Shown here in pieces: positions 16,899 through 25,638 of a DNA stretch of 64,000 nt. The notes under the pieces are model-generated. The model saw only the letters and a list, made by a program, of their open reading frames with translations, did not search any database and was not told where the DNA came from. Location of the stretch: positions 51,537 through 115,536 of the forward strand of contig SVEY01000007.1 of assembly GCA_015057165.1 (NCBI GenBank). Direction: 5' to 3'. The first letter of the stretch is position 1, and each line of letters begins with the position of its first letter. Both the position numbers and the translations under genes were made by a program. This DNA is from Lachnospiraceae bacterium (GTDB lineage Bacteria; Bacillota; Clostridia; Lachnospirales; Lachnospiraceae).

Positions 16899-18066
16899 GC
16901 TGTTCCTCTCTTAATTCATTAACAAATTCTTCTATTCTGTCTAATGCTTTTTTCAAATTACTTAGAGAATATGCATATGAGATTCTAAGAAAACCTTCAC
17001 CACAAGCTCCAAAAGCATTGCCAGGCACAACTGCAACCTTCTTTGATTTGAGAAGTCTTGTTGCAAATTCATCGGAAGTCATGTTAAATTCCTTAATTGA
17101 TGGAAACATGTAGAAAGCGCCAAATGGTTCAAAGCATTTTAGTCCCATTTCTTCAAATCTATGAAGCAAATATCTTCTTCTGGCATTATACTCTTCCCTC
17201 ATATCTGCCACTTCTTTATCACAATCTCTAATGGCTGTAACTGCTGCATACTGGCTTGTTGTAGGTGCACACATAATTGCGAACTGATGAATTTTCAGCA
17301 TTTGTTCAATAATTTCCTTAGGTGCACAAGCATATCCCAGTCTCCATCCTGTCATTGCGTGAGACTTTGAGAAACCATTTATAAGAACAGTTCTCTCTCT
17401 CATTCCAGGAATATTAACTATACTCACGTGTTTTTCAAGATATGTAAGCTCAGAATAAATCTCGTCAGAAAGTACAAACAAATCATGTTTTTCTACAACC
17501 TTTGCTATCTGTTCAAGGTCTTTTCTTTCAAGAATAGCTCCCGTTGGATTATTAGGAAATGGTAGTACTAATACCTTTGTCTTATCAGTAATAGCATTTT
17601 CTAACTCTTCAGCTGTAAGCCTAAAATCATTTTCTTCTTTTAATTCTATAATAACAGGTGTTCCATTTGCCAGAATTGCACAAGGCACATAAGATACATA
17701 ACTAGGCTGAGGAATCAATACTTCATCTCCTGGATCAAGCATTGCACGAAGAGCAATATCAATAGCTTCCGATCCTCCAACTGTAATAAGCATTTCTTCA
17801 TATGGATTGTATTTCAAATCATATCTTCTATCTAGAAAATTTGCTATTTCTTCTTTTAATTCTTTAAGTCCTGCATTACTTGTGTAGAAAGTTCTTCCCT
17901 GTTCTAATGAATAAATCGCCTCGTCTCTTACTCTCCATGGTGTATCAAAATCCGGTTCACCAACACCAAGGGATATTGCATCCTTCATCTCACTTACAAT
18001 ATCAAAGAACTTTCTTATTCCTGATGGTTCAATTTCTACTACTGTTTTATTAAGTGGGTTTCTCAT
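16888..18066 (-). CDS. PLP-dependent aminotransferase, class I/II
   Basis: A 392-residue fold-type I aminotransferase. GVGEPDFDTP opens it, FPNNPTGA is the substrate/PLP segment, SDEIYSEL carries the PLP-contacting Asp and Tyr, and NGFSKSHAMTGWRLGY includes the Schiff-base Lys. Close relatives act on aromatic amino acids, aspartate or branched-chain substrates; the exact one is not visible. It overlaps the Lrp gene by four nt, so the two are co-translated, and that regulator may sense its product. Confidence 0.88.
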   Translation of the reverse strand: MRNPLNKTVVEIEPSGIRKFFDIVSEMKDAISLGVGEPDFDTPWRVRDEAIYSLEQGRTFYTSNAGLKELKEEIANFLDRRYDLKYNPYEEMLITVGGSEAIDIALRAMLDPGDEVLIPQPSYVSYVPCAILANGTPVIIELKEENDFRLTAEELENAITDKTKVLVLPFPNNPTGAILERKDLEQIAKVVEKHDLFVLSDEIYSELTYLEKHVSIVNIPGMRERTVLINGFSKSHAMTGWRLGYACAPKEIIEQMLKIHQFAIMCAPTTSQYAAVTAIRDCDKEVADMREEYNARRRYLLHRFEEMGLKCFEPFGAFYMFPSIKEFNMTSDEFATRLLKSKKVAVVPGNAFGACGEGFLRISYAYSLSNLKKALDRIEEFVNELREEQHVS

Positions 18067-18545
18067 GGTAAAATCAATTCCCTTTCATCCTTATGACCTG
18101 CCTGCATTACTGTTCCGTGATCCTTATACTTTTTAAGAATAAAATTAGTCTTAGTACTTAGAATAGACTCTAGTGGAGAAAGCTTTGCTGATACAAATTC
18201 AGATACTTCTCTAAGAGTTTTTCCTTCAATAATAACCATAAAGTCAAAGCCACCAGATATAAGATACAAAGCGTTTACTTCAGGATAATGATAAATATGT
18301 TCTGCCACCTTATCAAATCCCATTCCTCTTTGAGGAGTTACTCTTACTTCAATAAGAGCCGTAACTTTCTCAACTCCTACCTTATCCCAATTAATAAGAG
18401 TATGATAGCCACATATTATATGTTCATTTTCCATTTCTTCAAGACAATTAAGCACGCTTGCCTCATCTGCATCCACAAGTACAGCCAGGTCATGTATATC
18501 TATTCGGCTATTCTTTTCGATGTAATTAAGTATCTTTTCCCTCAT
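18063..18545 (-). CDS. Lrp/AsnC family transcriptional regulator
   Basis: A 160-residue protein with an N-terminal helix-turn-helix (NSRIDIHDLAVLVDADEASV) and a C-terminal RAM domain (VRVTPQRGMGFDKVAEHI, then ISGGFDFMVIIEG). Such proteins bind amino acids and form octamers. It sits between the AIR-synthase-like gene (1-nt overlap) and the aminotransferase gene (4-nt overlap). Local control of the aminotransferase is the plain guess. Confidence 0.88.
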   Translation of the reverse strand: MREKILNYIEKNSRIDIHDLAVLVDADEASVLNCLEEMENEHIICGYHTLINWDKVGVEKVTALIEVRVTPQRGMGFDKVAEHIYHYPEVNALYLISGGFDFMVIIEGKTLREVSEFVSAKLSPLESILSTKTNFILKKYKDHGTVMQAGHKDERELILP

Positions 18546-19537
18546 TAGTCTCTTCCTCCAATCACCTGATACAATTCATCCTTCTGTGGTGTCTCTAAAA
18601 ACCTTATTTCATCGTTATTGATCAATCTTCTATCGTTAGAATCAGTTGCTTTTCCTATAATGGTAGCATCAATTCCCTGCTCTGATAATGCATTTACAAT
18701 ATCCTTACCATCTTTACCTGCTACTAAAAGGGAACCAGATGATATTAATTTATATGGATTAATTCCATAGAATTCACATATCTCTATTGTTTCCTGTCTA
18801 ACCTTAATCTTCTTAAGGTCAATATCAAGGCCAACATTAGAAGCTTCTGCTATCTCCCATAGGGCTCCGAATATTCCACCTTCAGTAACATCATGCATAG
18901 ATGATGCTAATTCCTTTACAGCTCTAGCATCCTCTACTATTAATATTTCTTTATCAAAATTTACTGCCTTATCTATCATTTCTTTATTGAAATGATTAAC
19001 TAACTCAGAATATTTCTCTTTTGCAATAATACTAGTTCCTTCAAGTCCAATTGCCTTAGTCATTACAATATCCATACCTGGCTTAATGGCACCAGTATTA
19101 AGCAGCTTATTCTCTTTTACTTTTCCAACACCTGTTATGGAAATAAGCGGCTGATTAACAACTCTTGTAACCTCTGTATGCCCTCCCATAACCTGAATGT
19201 TCAATTCATGACACACGTCATATACATCAGACATTATTTCTCTTAATTCTTCTTCAAGAGATTTGTCTGGAAGAAGTATGGTAAGCATTATCCCAAAGGG
19301 CTCAGCTCCAGAACAAGCAATATCATTAACAGTAATATATACAGATAATTTGCCAATATCCTTTGCTGTTCCTGTAATAGGATCAGTTGAAATAACTAGC
19401 GCTTCATCTTCTGCTAATTTAAGCGCAGCACAGTCTTCACCAACTCCCGCTCCTATTAATACTTCTTTTCTAACATTATTAGTTTTTTTCAGAACTGCAC
19501 GTTTAAGTACATTTTCTGGTAATTTTCCCACTTTCAT
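18545..19537 (-). CDS. AIR synthase-related protein, HypE/ThiL/PurM fold
   Basis: A 330-residue ATP-using protein of the PurM/HypE superfamily. GAGVGEDCAALKL near residue 30 is the nucleotide motif, STDPITGTAKDIG and VNDIACSGAEP follow, and DVTEGGIFGAL is typical of HypE-like members. No other hydrogenase maturation gene lies here, so hydrogenase assembly is doubtful. The match to the Lrp/aminotransferase setting suggests a family of unknown substrate. No ribosome site precedes the ATG; TATAAT abuts it. Confidence 0.78.
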   Translation of the reverse strand: MKVGKLPENVLKRAVLKKTNNVRKEVLIGAGVGEDCAALKLAEDEALVISTDPITGTAKDIGKLSVYITVNDIACSGAEPFGIMLTILLPDKSLEEELREIMSDVYDVCHELNIQVMGGHTEVTRVVNQPLISITGVGKVKENKLLNTGAIKPGMDIVMTKAIGLEGTSIIAKEKYSELVNHFNKEMIDKAVNFDKEILIVEDARAVKELASSMHDVTEGGIFGALWEIAEASNVGLDIDLKKIKVRQETIEICEFYGINPYKLISSGSLLVAGKDGKDIVNALSEQGIDATIIGKATDSNDRRLINNDEIRFLETPQKDELYQVIGGRD

Positions 19538-19553
19538 ATTATATCATACCATA

Positions 19554-19582
19554 AAAGACTGCTCAAATTACGAGCAGTCTTA
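19554..19582 (-). terminator. Intrinsic terminator after the VanW gene
   Basis: AAGACTGCTC and GAGCAGTCTT form a perfect 10-bp stem with a seven-nt loop, followed on the minus strand by TTTTATGG. It ends transcription of the VanW-family gene before the next minus-strand operon. Confidence 0.8.
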
Positions 19583-19611
19583 TCCTTTTAATATTATAAT
19601 CTCTTTATCGA

Positions 19612-21198
19612 CTATTGTGCCGGAGTAGCTGCCTCAGGCTGTGCTGCTTCAGGTTGTGCTGGGTCAGCAGCGGGAGTAGCCGCAGGTTGTGGTGCACCAG
19701 ACACTGCTGCTTTAACTGTTGCTTCATCATTTGTTGCTATGGCCGAATCAATTGCTGCTTTTCCTTCAGGTGATAGCCCGGCTGTTCCAATTGAATATAT
19801 GGTATTACCTGGCTTGTATGTACTATTATTAAATACATTTCTGCTCTGTTCTTGTCCATTTACAGTAACAACCTTCCAAAGTCTCGCTGTGTATCCAGTA
19901 TGAGCACTTTGTTCTTTCTTAATTGTTCCAGCCGGTAATTCAGGCGAATACTTAAATGACACTCCTGCATCGGTCTGAGATGTTACTTCACTGACAAAGT
20001 CAATTTTTCTATTAGAATCTCTAGTCTCTTTACCATATACATTGAAATAAATCTTGCCACCTTCACAATATCCTTCAATGTAGATTGGTGTGCTTTGATT
20101 GTTCTTGAACTTAAAATCAAGTATTCCTTCAGCAATAGCTGCATCTGCAGATGGCGGAACATAAGTAACTATCATGGAGTGATTATTACGCTGTACAATC
20201 TCAAGCTCAGCTCTAATAACTGCATTATATAGAGTTGATGACACCTGACATATTCCTCCACCGTATGACTCAACAGTCGTTCCATTTTCATAAGAACCTG
20301 CAAGTTCATATCCATTTTCTGCTGTAAAAGGAACTACAGCATCAGTAACAGAGAATGTCTCTCCAGGATAAAGAATTGAACCATTTATCTTAGAACATCC
20401 ATTTTTAACATTTTTAGATCTTCCAGCTGCCGAAGAAGAAAAATCAGTATTGAAACTTCCTAAGCAATCTTTTACAGAAGATAGTTCTTCCTGACTTCCA
20501 ATAGGATCCTTGGTCTCTACAACTAAGTCAATCTGACTACTATTACCATTCCATCCCTTACTAATATAATCTGCAATTCTATCCGCAGATTGATTAACAT
20601 CAACTATCTTCCCCTGAGTTCCTGGCACATATTGAAATGTTCCATTCTCTCTTTTCAAACCATTATTAACAACTTTCGTATCTAGGTATACCTTATTCTT
20701 CTCAAGATACTTAGCTACAGAAGCATTCTTTGCAGTAAGAGATACTTTGAAATCCTTACCCTTGCCGGACTCCAAATCCTTAGAGGCTTTATATCTGTAT
20801 AAAGGATTACCCTCATTTCCATAATTAGCAGCTCTTTCTGCTACATCAGAATTCTTAACACACAGATCCAAGTCTTTACCTGTTGCATCTACAGACTTAT
20901 CTCCAGCCACAAGTTTAAATACTGTGCTTTTTGAGTCACCTAAAGAAGCATCTACTGTCTTTGTAGCTTTTGTAACACTTTGTCCTGATACATCTTTTCC
21001 TTCAATTGTTATACCCTTAGGGATTGTTTTCTCATCGTTAGTTGAATTCTCTGTATTAGATTTGCCTGTTGAATTAGATGTTGTATCACTTGTAGTATTA
21101 GTTGCATTAGCCGCTGACGCTTCAAAGCTCACAAAAACTGCCATAGAAAGTGCCACAACGGATATTGCCAATACTATACTCTTACTAATCTTATTCAT
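19612..21198 (-). CDS. VanW family exported protein with PG-binding-like and G5-like domains
   Basis: It has an N-terminal signal peptide (MNKISKSIVLAISVVALSMA to the AxA at SAANA), a Thr/Ser/Asn-rich spacer, and a PG_binding_4-like segment (GITIEGKDVSGQSVTKA and following). A VanW domain follows (LYPGETFSVTDAVVPFTAEN, then ESYGGGICQVSSTLYNA) and a G5-like tail (about 390-460). The end is rich in Pro, Ala and Glu. VanW proteins are envelope proteins linked to vancomycin-type gene sets but their activity is not defined. I prefer the second ATG (21198), five nt after GAGGGT. It is a single gene with its own terminator. Confidence 0.85.
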   Translation of the reverse strand: MNKISKSIVLAISVVALSMAVFVSFEASAANATNTTSDTTSNSTGKSNTENSTNDEKTIPKGITIEGKDVSGQSVTKATKTVDASLGDSKSTVFKLVAGDKSVDATGKDLDLCVKNSDVAERAANYGNEGNPLYRYKASKDLESGKGKDFKVSLTAKNASVAKYLEKNKVYLDTKVVNNGLKRENGTFQYVPGTQGKIVDVNQSADRIADYISKGWNGNSSQIDLVVETKDPIGSQEELSSVKDCLGSFNTDFSSSAAGRSKNVKNGCSKINGSILYPGETFSVTDAVVPFTAENGYELAGSYENGTTVESYGGGICQVSSTLYNAVIRAELEIVQRNNHSMIVTYVPPSADAAIAEGILDFKFKNNQSTPIYIEGYCEGGKIYFNVYGKETRDSNRKIDFVSEVTSQTDAGVSFKYSPELPAGTIKKEQSAHTGYTARLWKVVTVNGQEQSRNVFNNSTYKPGNTIYSIGTAGLSPEGKAAIDSAIATNDEATVKAAVSGAPQPAATPAADPAQPEAAQPEAATPAQ

Positions 21199-21348
21199 AA
21201 GTACCCTCATAATCTCTACTTACATATCTCAAAATATGTTATAATAATTTCACTTGTATTTTACACCTTAATTATTATATCAGATTCATTACACATTTTT
21301 TGACTTTTTTTATATAAAATATACGTAGTTTATGGAAAGGATGCACAA

Positions 21349-21984
21349 ATGTTATTTCCTATTTTAGGCATAGTATTAGTCGGCATGATAGCCCTGGCTT
21401 TAAGATATAGATATCTTAATAAAAAAATCGACAACGATAATGATGATTTTTACGAGAGAGAAAGAAGAGCAAATTCTACTCCCACAAAAGACATTTCCAA
21501 TTTGAAGTTTCTAGAAATACCATTAGATAAATTTCCTATTGGTGAAATTGATGATCCAGAAGTTATAGAAATTGAAAATAGGCTCTCGGACCTTTCTTCT
21601 AAAGAAATTCTCAATCTCACAGGAAAGACAAATACTGATTTAAAAGAAGAATATGGTGTGACGAATTTCGAAAAAATGCAACAATATGGCGAAAACTTCA
21701 ACGACCTTACAATTGCACTAGTAGATTATGGCAACGAATTAATGCTAAGGAACAGATACGATGACGCAATTAAAGTCTTAGAATATGGAATAGCAATAAA
21801 AACTGACGTAAGCAAAAATTACACATTGTTAGGCGATTGTTACAGCACAAAAGGTCAGATTAGGAAAATCCAATTCCTTCGTGAACAGGCAGAGCATTTT
21901 GAAGGTATTATGAAAGATAGCATATTAAGACATTTAGATAAATTACTAGCTTCATCTGAAAGCTTAGAAGATTTCGAAGAATAA
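21349..21984 (+). CDS. Membrane-anchored protein with TPR-like helices
   Basis: A 211-residue protein with one N-terminal membrane helix (residues 1-22), then a charged cytosolic or extracytosolic part. LTIALVDYGNELMLRNRYDDAIKVLEYGIAIK and NYTLLGDCYSTKG read as one to two tetratricopeptide-like repeats, a scaffold for protein contacts. GGAAAGGATGCACAA precedes the ATG. It is convergent with the WYL gene and shares a bidirectional terminator with it. No named family is recognised. Confidence 0.65.
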   Translation: MLFPILGIVLVGMIALALRYRYLNKKIDNDNDDFYERERRANSTPTKDISNLKFLEIPLDKFPIGEIDDPEVIEIENRLSDLSSKEILNLTGKTNTDLKEEYGVTNFEKMQQYGENFNDLTIALVDYGNELMLRNRYDDAIKVLEYGIAIKTDVSKNYTLLGDCYSTKGQIRKIQFLREQAEHFEGIMKDSILRHLDKLLASSESLEDFEE

Positions 21985-21985
21985 A

Positions 21986-22023
21986 AAGAGCGTAAGCTTG
22001 CAAATTACAAGCTTACGCTTTAT
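21986..22023. terminator. Bidirectional terminator between convergent genes
   Basis: GCGTAAGCTTG (21990-22000) and CAAGCTTACGC (22008-22018) form an 11-bp perfect stem with a seven-nt loop. TTTATTTT follows on the plus strand and TCTTTTTATTC on the minus strand, so it can stop both neighbours. Confidence 0.9.
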
Positions 22024-22024
22024 T

Positions 22025-23005
22025 TTAGTATTTTTTAAGAATAGCTTTTATATAATCTTTGTATTCATCTCTTACATCTTTAGGACCTTCAATATAAGCT
22101 TTATCCCCTAATCCTGATAGCCATCCAAAGAATTGAGGACTAACTTCTAATTCTATTGTTACCCTGGCTTCATTTCCTTTTTCTATTATATCTATATCAT
22201 ATCCAAATCTGTCAATAAAGACTCCTACAATAGAATTATCACATACAATTTTTACATTTCTAGTCTCACCTTGATACATACCAAAAGAATTTCTAGCAAT
22301 TGCTGCTATTTTTTTACGATCAATGCCAGCAATCCCTTCTCTTTCCTCATCAATTTCTTCAACCGAATCCATCTTGTCTACTCTGTAATATCTAATATCT
22401 TCTCTTTTATCAGAATATGCCACTAGGTAATAATTTTCGTCAAACCACATAAGACAAGCCGGACTTACAATAATATGCTCCCCATCATATCTATATTCTT
22501 TTTCCTTCTTCGCATTCCATCTATAATACCTAAAGGATATTTTACTATTATTATCAATACATCTATAAATTGTATCAATAGCATAGAATGTTTTCTCTCC
22601 TCGTCCCTGATTTCTATTAGGCACTACAACCTGTCTTGAAAGTTCACGGGCATCATATACATTTCCAAGACCTGCTATTCTGTCTACCAAATCCTTCGCC
22701 TTCTTCTCACTAATAAAACGCGATGAAGAAATAGCATCAACGAGTAATTTAAGCTCCGCAAGTTCAAAGCTTTTATCAGCAATATAATATCCGCCCTTAT
22801 ACTCTTCAGACTTCTCTATATCTAATCCATACTCAAGAAGAATACTGATATCCGAATAAATACTTTTTCTCTCTGCTTCTATACCCATATCGCTTAATCT
22901 ATCTATTATCTCATTAGCATTAAGCGGATGATTCTCATCTGTCTCATTTAAAAGAATATTCATAACATATAGAAGTTTTAGCTTTTGACCTGATTTATTA
23001 GCCAT
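22025..23005 (-). CDS. WYL-domain transcriptional regulator
   Basis: A 326-residue protein with an N-terminal winged helix (ANEIIDRLSDMGIEAERKSI, then YSDI) and a WYL domain at about 140-240 (ISFRYYRWNAKKEKEYR, then PACLMWFDENYYLVAYSDKR). WYL domains bind single-stranded nucleic acid or nucleotides and often regulate stress or defence genes. AAGGGGGAAAG precedes the ATG. No target is evident; DegV lies 23 nt upstream in the same direction and may be co-transcribed. Confidence 0.88.
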   Translation of the reverse strand: MANKSGQKLKLLYVMNILLNETDENHPLNANEIIDRLSDMGIEAERKSIYSDISILLEYGLDIEKSEEYKGGYYIADKSFELAELKLLVDAISSSRFISEKKAKDLVDRIAGLGNVYDARELSRQVVVPNRNQGRGEKTFYAIDTIYRCIDNNSKISFRYYRWNAKKEKEYRYDGEHIIVSPACLMWFDENYYLVAYSDKREDIRYYRVDKMDSVEEIDEEREGIAGIDRKKIAAIARNSFGMYQGETRNVKIVCDNSIVGVFIDRFGYDIDIIEKGNEARVTIELEVSPQFFGWLSGLGDKAYIEGPKDVRDEYKDYIKAILKKY

Positions 23006-23028
23006 AACTTTCCCCCTTTGTCAATAAT

Positions 23029-23880
23029 TTAATCTTCAGCAATGAATAATACTCCCAGTGTTCCGTATCCACAGTGACTAGCTACAGTTGCCCCTGCATG
23101 TGTTATACATATTTCATCAAATTTATTAAGACTTTCAATATATCCTCTTACAGCGTCTTCTATTTCCTTTGCTACACCTGTAAAAGTGATAAATACTCTT
23201 GTAGAATCAGCTTTAAGAATTGCCTCTTCCATGTCTTTTGCATATTCTAGTACTACTCTGTTATATTTTCCTCTATACTTCTTTCCAACCTGCATTGCTC
23301 CATCTACTACTTCTATTCTAGGATGAAGCTTAAGGGCAGATCCTGCAAAGGCTGCTGCTCCAGAACATCTTCCTCCACGATGAAGATAAGTAAGGGTGTC
23401 AACTACGAAGCTTGCTCTTACTTTAGGTATTAATTCATCAATGCCCTTTAATATATCTTCTCTTGACATATTCTTTTGTGCCATCTCTGCAGCTTTACAT
23501 ACAAGAAGTCCTATTCCTGTTGATAAATTCTTTGAATCCACTACACTTATTTTATCTTCTGCTTCTATTTCCTCGGCCGCAATTCTCATTACATTTCCAG
23601 AAGTTGACATTGATTGTGATATTGAAAATGCAATTATCTCATCACCAGCATTTATTACAGGCTGAAATAAAGATGTAGCATCTTCTACAGAAGGTGCAGA
23701 AGTCTTGGGTGTAGTTTTATTGTCATCTGACCATTTGAATAATTCATCTAAAGTAATATCCACTCCATCTTTATATTCTTTTTCACCTAATAATACATGA
23801 AGCGGAAGAATTAATACATTAAATCTTTTCACAAGCTCAGGTGATAAATCACATGTACTGTCTGCTACTATTCTAACCAT
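23029..23880 (-). CDS. DegV family fatty-acid-binding protein
   Basis: DegV/FakB proteins hold a fatty acid for phosphorylation by FakA. The 283 residues are of usual length. The N-terminus VRIVADSTCDLSPEL and the mid-part TSAPSVEDATSLF, then AFSISQSMSTSGN and VVDSKNLSTGIGLLV are typical, as are DTLTYLHRGGRCS and the C-terminal THAGATVASHCGYGTLGVLF. AGGAGG is well placed. It lies 10 nt downstream of the sce7726 gene. Confidence 0.92.
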   Translation of the reverse strand: MVRIVADSTCDLSPELVKRFNVLILPLHVLLGEKEYKDGVDITLDELFKWSDDNKTTPKTSAPSVEDATSLFQPVINAGDEIIAFSISQSMSTSGNVMRIAAEEIEAEDKISVVDSKNLSTGIGLLVCKAAEMAQKNMSREDILKGIDELIPKVRASFVVDTLTYLHRGGRCSGAAAFAGSALKLHPRIEVVDGAMQVGKKYRGKYNRVVLEYAKDMEEAILKADSTRVFITFTGVAKEIEDAVRGYIESLNKFDEICITHAGATVASHCGYGTLGVLFIAED

Positions 23881-23889
23881 CTTGTCCTC

Positions 23890-24522
23890 CTAGCTTTTTC
23901 GACGCCTTTTGTATTTTCGTTTACGTCTTGCGTTCTTGCCATTATTTTTTCTATACTCATTTATCCTATCAGCAATTGTATCGTAATCTCTCTCAAAAAG
24001 TTCCACTAAGAACTGCTTCTGAAGTATATCATGAGATACATTCTTAACTATCTTATCTCCCACAAACTTCTTTGATTTCTGTTTATAGGCCGGCATATCA
24101 TTAATCTCTAGAATATGCGAAAGTTCAAATCTCCATAGAATTTCTATTTTACGATTCCAATCCACATTAGGATTAGTCTGTGGTTCTCTTAAGAAATAAA
24201 AATCCAAACCATCTTGATTCTCTTCTACAGTTATAATTCCCCAATAGTCTGGCACATGTTCTCTGATGTGATTTCCATGGCTGCTACCTACAACAACATA
24301 ATTATAATCATAGTAATAATCGTAGTATTTTACTTGTCTAGATAACCTTGCATAAGTATCAGCGTCGCTCTTAATCTCTATACCATAAATAGCTTCTTCT
24401 GTAATCATAACAGCATCAGCTCTAGCGCCACCTATTATTTTTTCTTCAAATATACGAGACTTTCCATACTTTTCTTCTAAAAGTTCAAATAATGGCTCTC
24501 TTATATCTTTGTCATATAACAT
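23890..24522 (-). CDS. sce7726-type PD-(D/E)XK nuclease-like protein
   Basis: The pattern GGARADAVMITEEAIYGIEI followed by KSDADTYARLSRQ is that of the sce7726 family. The acidic and E-x-K residues (IEIKSD) form a PD-(D/E)XK-like nuclease core. I take the ATG at 24522, one base after the stop of the DUF975 gene, because MLYDKDIREPLFELL aligns with the usual family start; the track's start would overlap the DUF975 gene by 29 nt. The C-terminus is a basic RRKRKYKRRRKS tail, consistent with nucleic-acid binding. The biological role of the family is not established. Confidence 0.75.
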   Translation of the reverse strand: MLYDKDIREPLFELLEEKYGKSRIFEEKIIGGARADAVMITEEAIYGIEIKSDADTYARLSRQVKYYDYYYDYNYVVVGSSHGNHIREHVPDYWGIITVEENQDGLDFYFLREPQTNPNVDWNRKIEILWRFELSHILEINDMPAYKQKSKKFVGDKIVKNVSHDILQKQFLVELFERDYDTIADRINEYRKNNGKNARRKRKYKRRRKS

Positions 24523-24523
24523 T

Positions 24524-25615
24524 TTATGACTCTGTATTATCTGACTTAACATCAGAAGAATCGTTATCTATCTGTTGCTCTGGCATTGGCTGTTCTGGCA
24601 TTGGCTGTTCTGACATTGGCTGTTCTGGCATTGGCTGTTCTGTCGTTGGCTGTTGGTTAAGCGTAGGATTACTTGATACAAATCCTGTACTTCCACCCAT
24701 CTTAATTGCACGATACAAATTAGCATCAGTAGCAAAATAATATGGATTAACGTAGAATAATCCAAGTATTCCGCATGTAAGTGAATTAAGAATAAACCAT
24801 CCAATAAATGATAGGTCTAAGACAAAAGCATCCCACTTATTACCCATCATCATTTCTTTACTCTTCTTAAAAGCTTCCTGGTGTGTCATACTAGGATTCT
24901 CTGCAATAAGATATGGCATCATTCTATATTCGTACAATTTGATAATTCCCGGAATAATAAACAATAATGACCATAGGAAAACAAATAAGTCTCTTAAGAA
25001 TAATGTTCCAACATTCTTAATATACTGATTCTTAAATCCATTACCAAGATCTTTCAAATCAGCTGGTCTTTCGTAAGCATTTAAGAATAACGACTGACAA
25101 CCAAGAATTATAGGATTAATCAAAAATGCCTTGAATACAAACCCAATGGCTAAGGAAATAATTGATACAATAAGAACTACAATAACAATCATAACAATAG
25201 ACATGCCCATGAATCCATAAGCTGCTTTATTGTTATTCCATGTACCATAATCACCATTAAGGTCCTTATTCATTCCTTTTTCTATCTCTTTTTCGATTTT
25301 GTCTTCTAAATCATCAGCATCATTAATACCATTTATATAAACTGTAGAAATATCTCCATCTTCATCAGTTACCTTCAGATAATCACTCTTATCATTAACT
25401 GTTGCGACAGTCTGATATTCATAATGTCTGTGCTTATTGGAATTCTTACCGCCTAAAAATCCACTAAATCCACCTACAAATCCAGAAATAGTTCCTCCTA
25501 AGCCACCTGATACTATAATAATAATCAAGCCTGCAAGTACCATTTTCCAGTAATTCTCTGAACTAAATGTAAATACTTTCCTTGCCTCTTCTTTTAATTT
25601 TGGTCTACTCCACAT
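24524..25615 (-). CDS. DUF975 membrane protein with Glu-Gln-Pro-Met repeat tail
   Basis: A 363-residue protein with about five membrane helices. It starts with the DUF975 opening (RPKLKEEARKVFTFSSENYW) and ends the domain with LIAENPSMTHQEAFKKSKEM, then FYVNPYYFATDANLYRAI. A soluble insert at about 50-115 includes an acidic stretch. The last 50 residues hold five copies of EQPMP or EQPMS from a 15-bp DNA repeat. It is a paralogue of the first half of the 647-aa fusion protein. The function is unknown. Confidence 0.8.
   Translation of the reverse strand: MWSRPKLKEEARKVFTFSSENYWKMVLAGLIIIIVSGGLGGTISGFVGGFSGFLGGKNSNKHRHYEYQTVATVNDKSDYLKVTDEDGDISTVYINGINDADDLEDKIEKEIEKGMNKDLNGDYGTWNNNKAAYGFMGMSIVMIVIVVLIVSIISLAIGFVFKAFLINPIILGCQSLFLNAYERPADLKDLGNGFKNQYIKNVGTLFLRDLFVFLWSLLFIIPGIIKLYEYRMMPYLIAENPSMTHQEAFKKSKEMMMGNKWDAFVLDLSFIGWFILNSLTCGILGLFYVNPYYFATDANLYRAIKMGGSTGFVSSNPTLNQQPTTEQPMPEQPMSEQPMPEQPMPEQQIDNDSSDVKSDNTES
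24579..24653 (-). repeat. Five 15-bp in-frame tandem repeats in the DUF975 gene
   Basis: Units related to CTGTTCTGGCATTGG (plus-strand sense) repeat about five times without spacers and encode EQPM(P/S) repeats. Perfect or near-perfect unit identity suggests that copy number can change by slippage. Confidence 0.8.
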
Positions 25616-25638
25616 TCAAATCACTCCTTTTTACCATT

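Noticed and set aside
24579-24653. Short regular repeats that could suggest a CRISPR array
   Set aside because: Units are 15 bp, directly adjacent without spacers, and in frame within a coding sequence.
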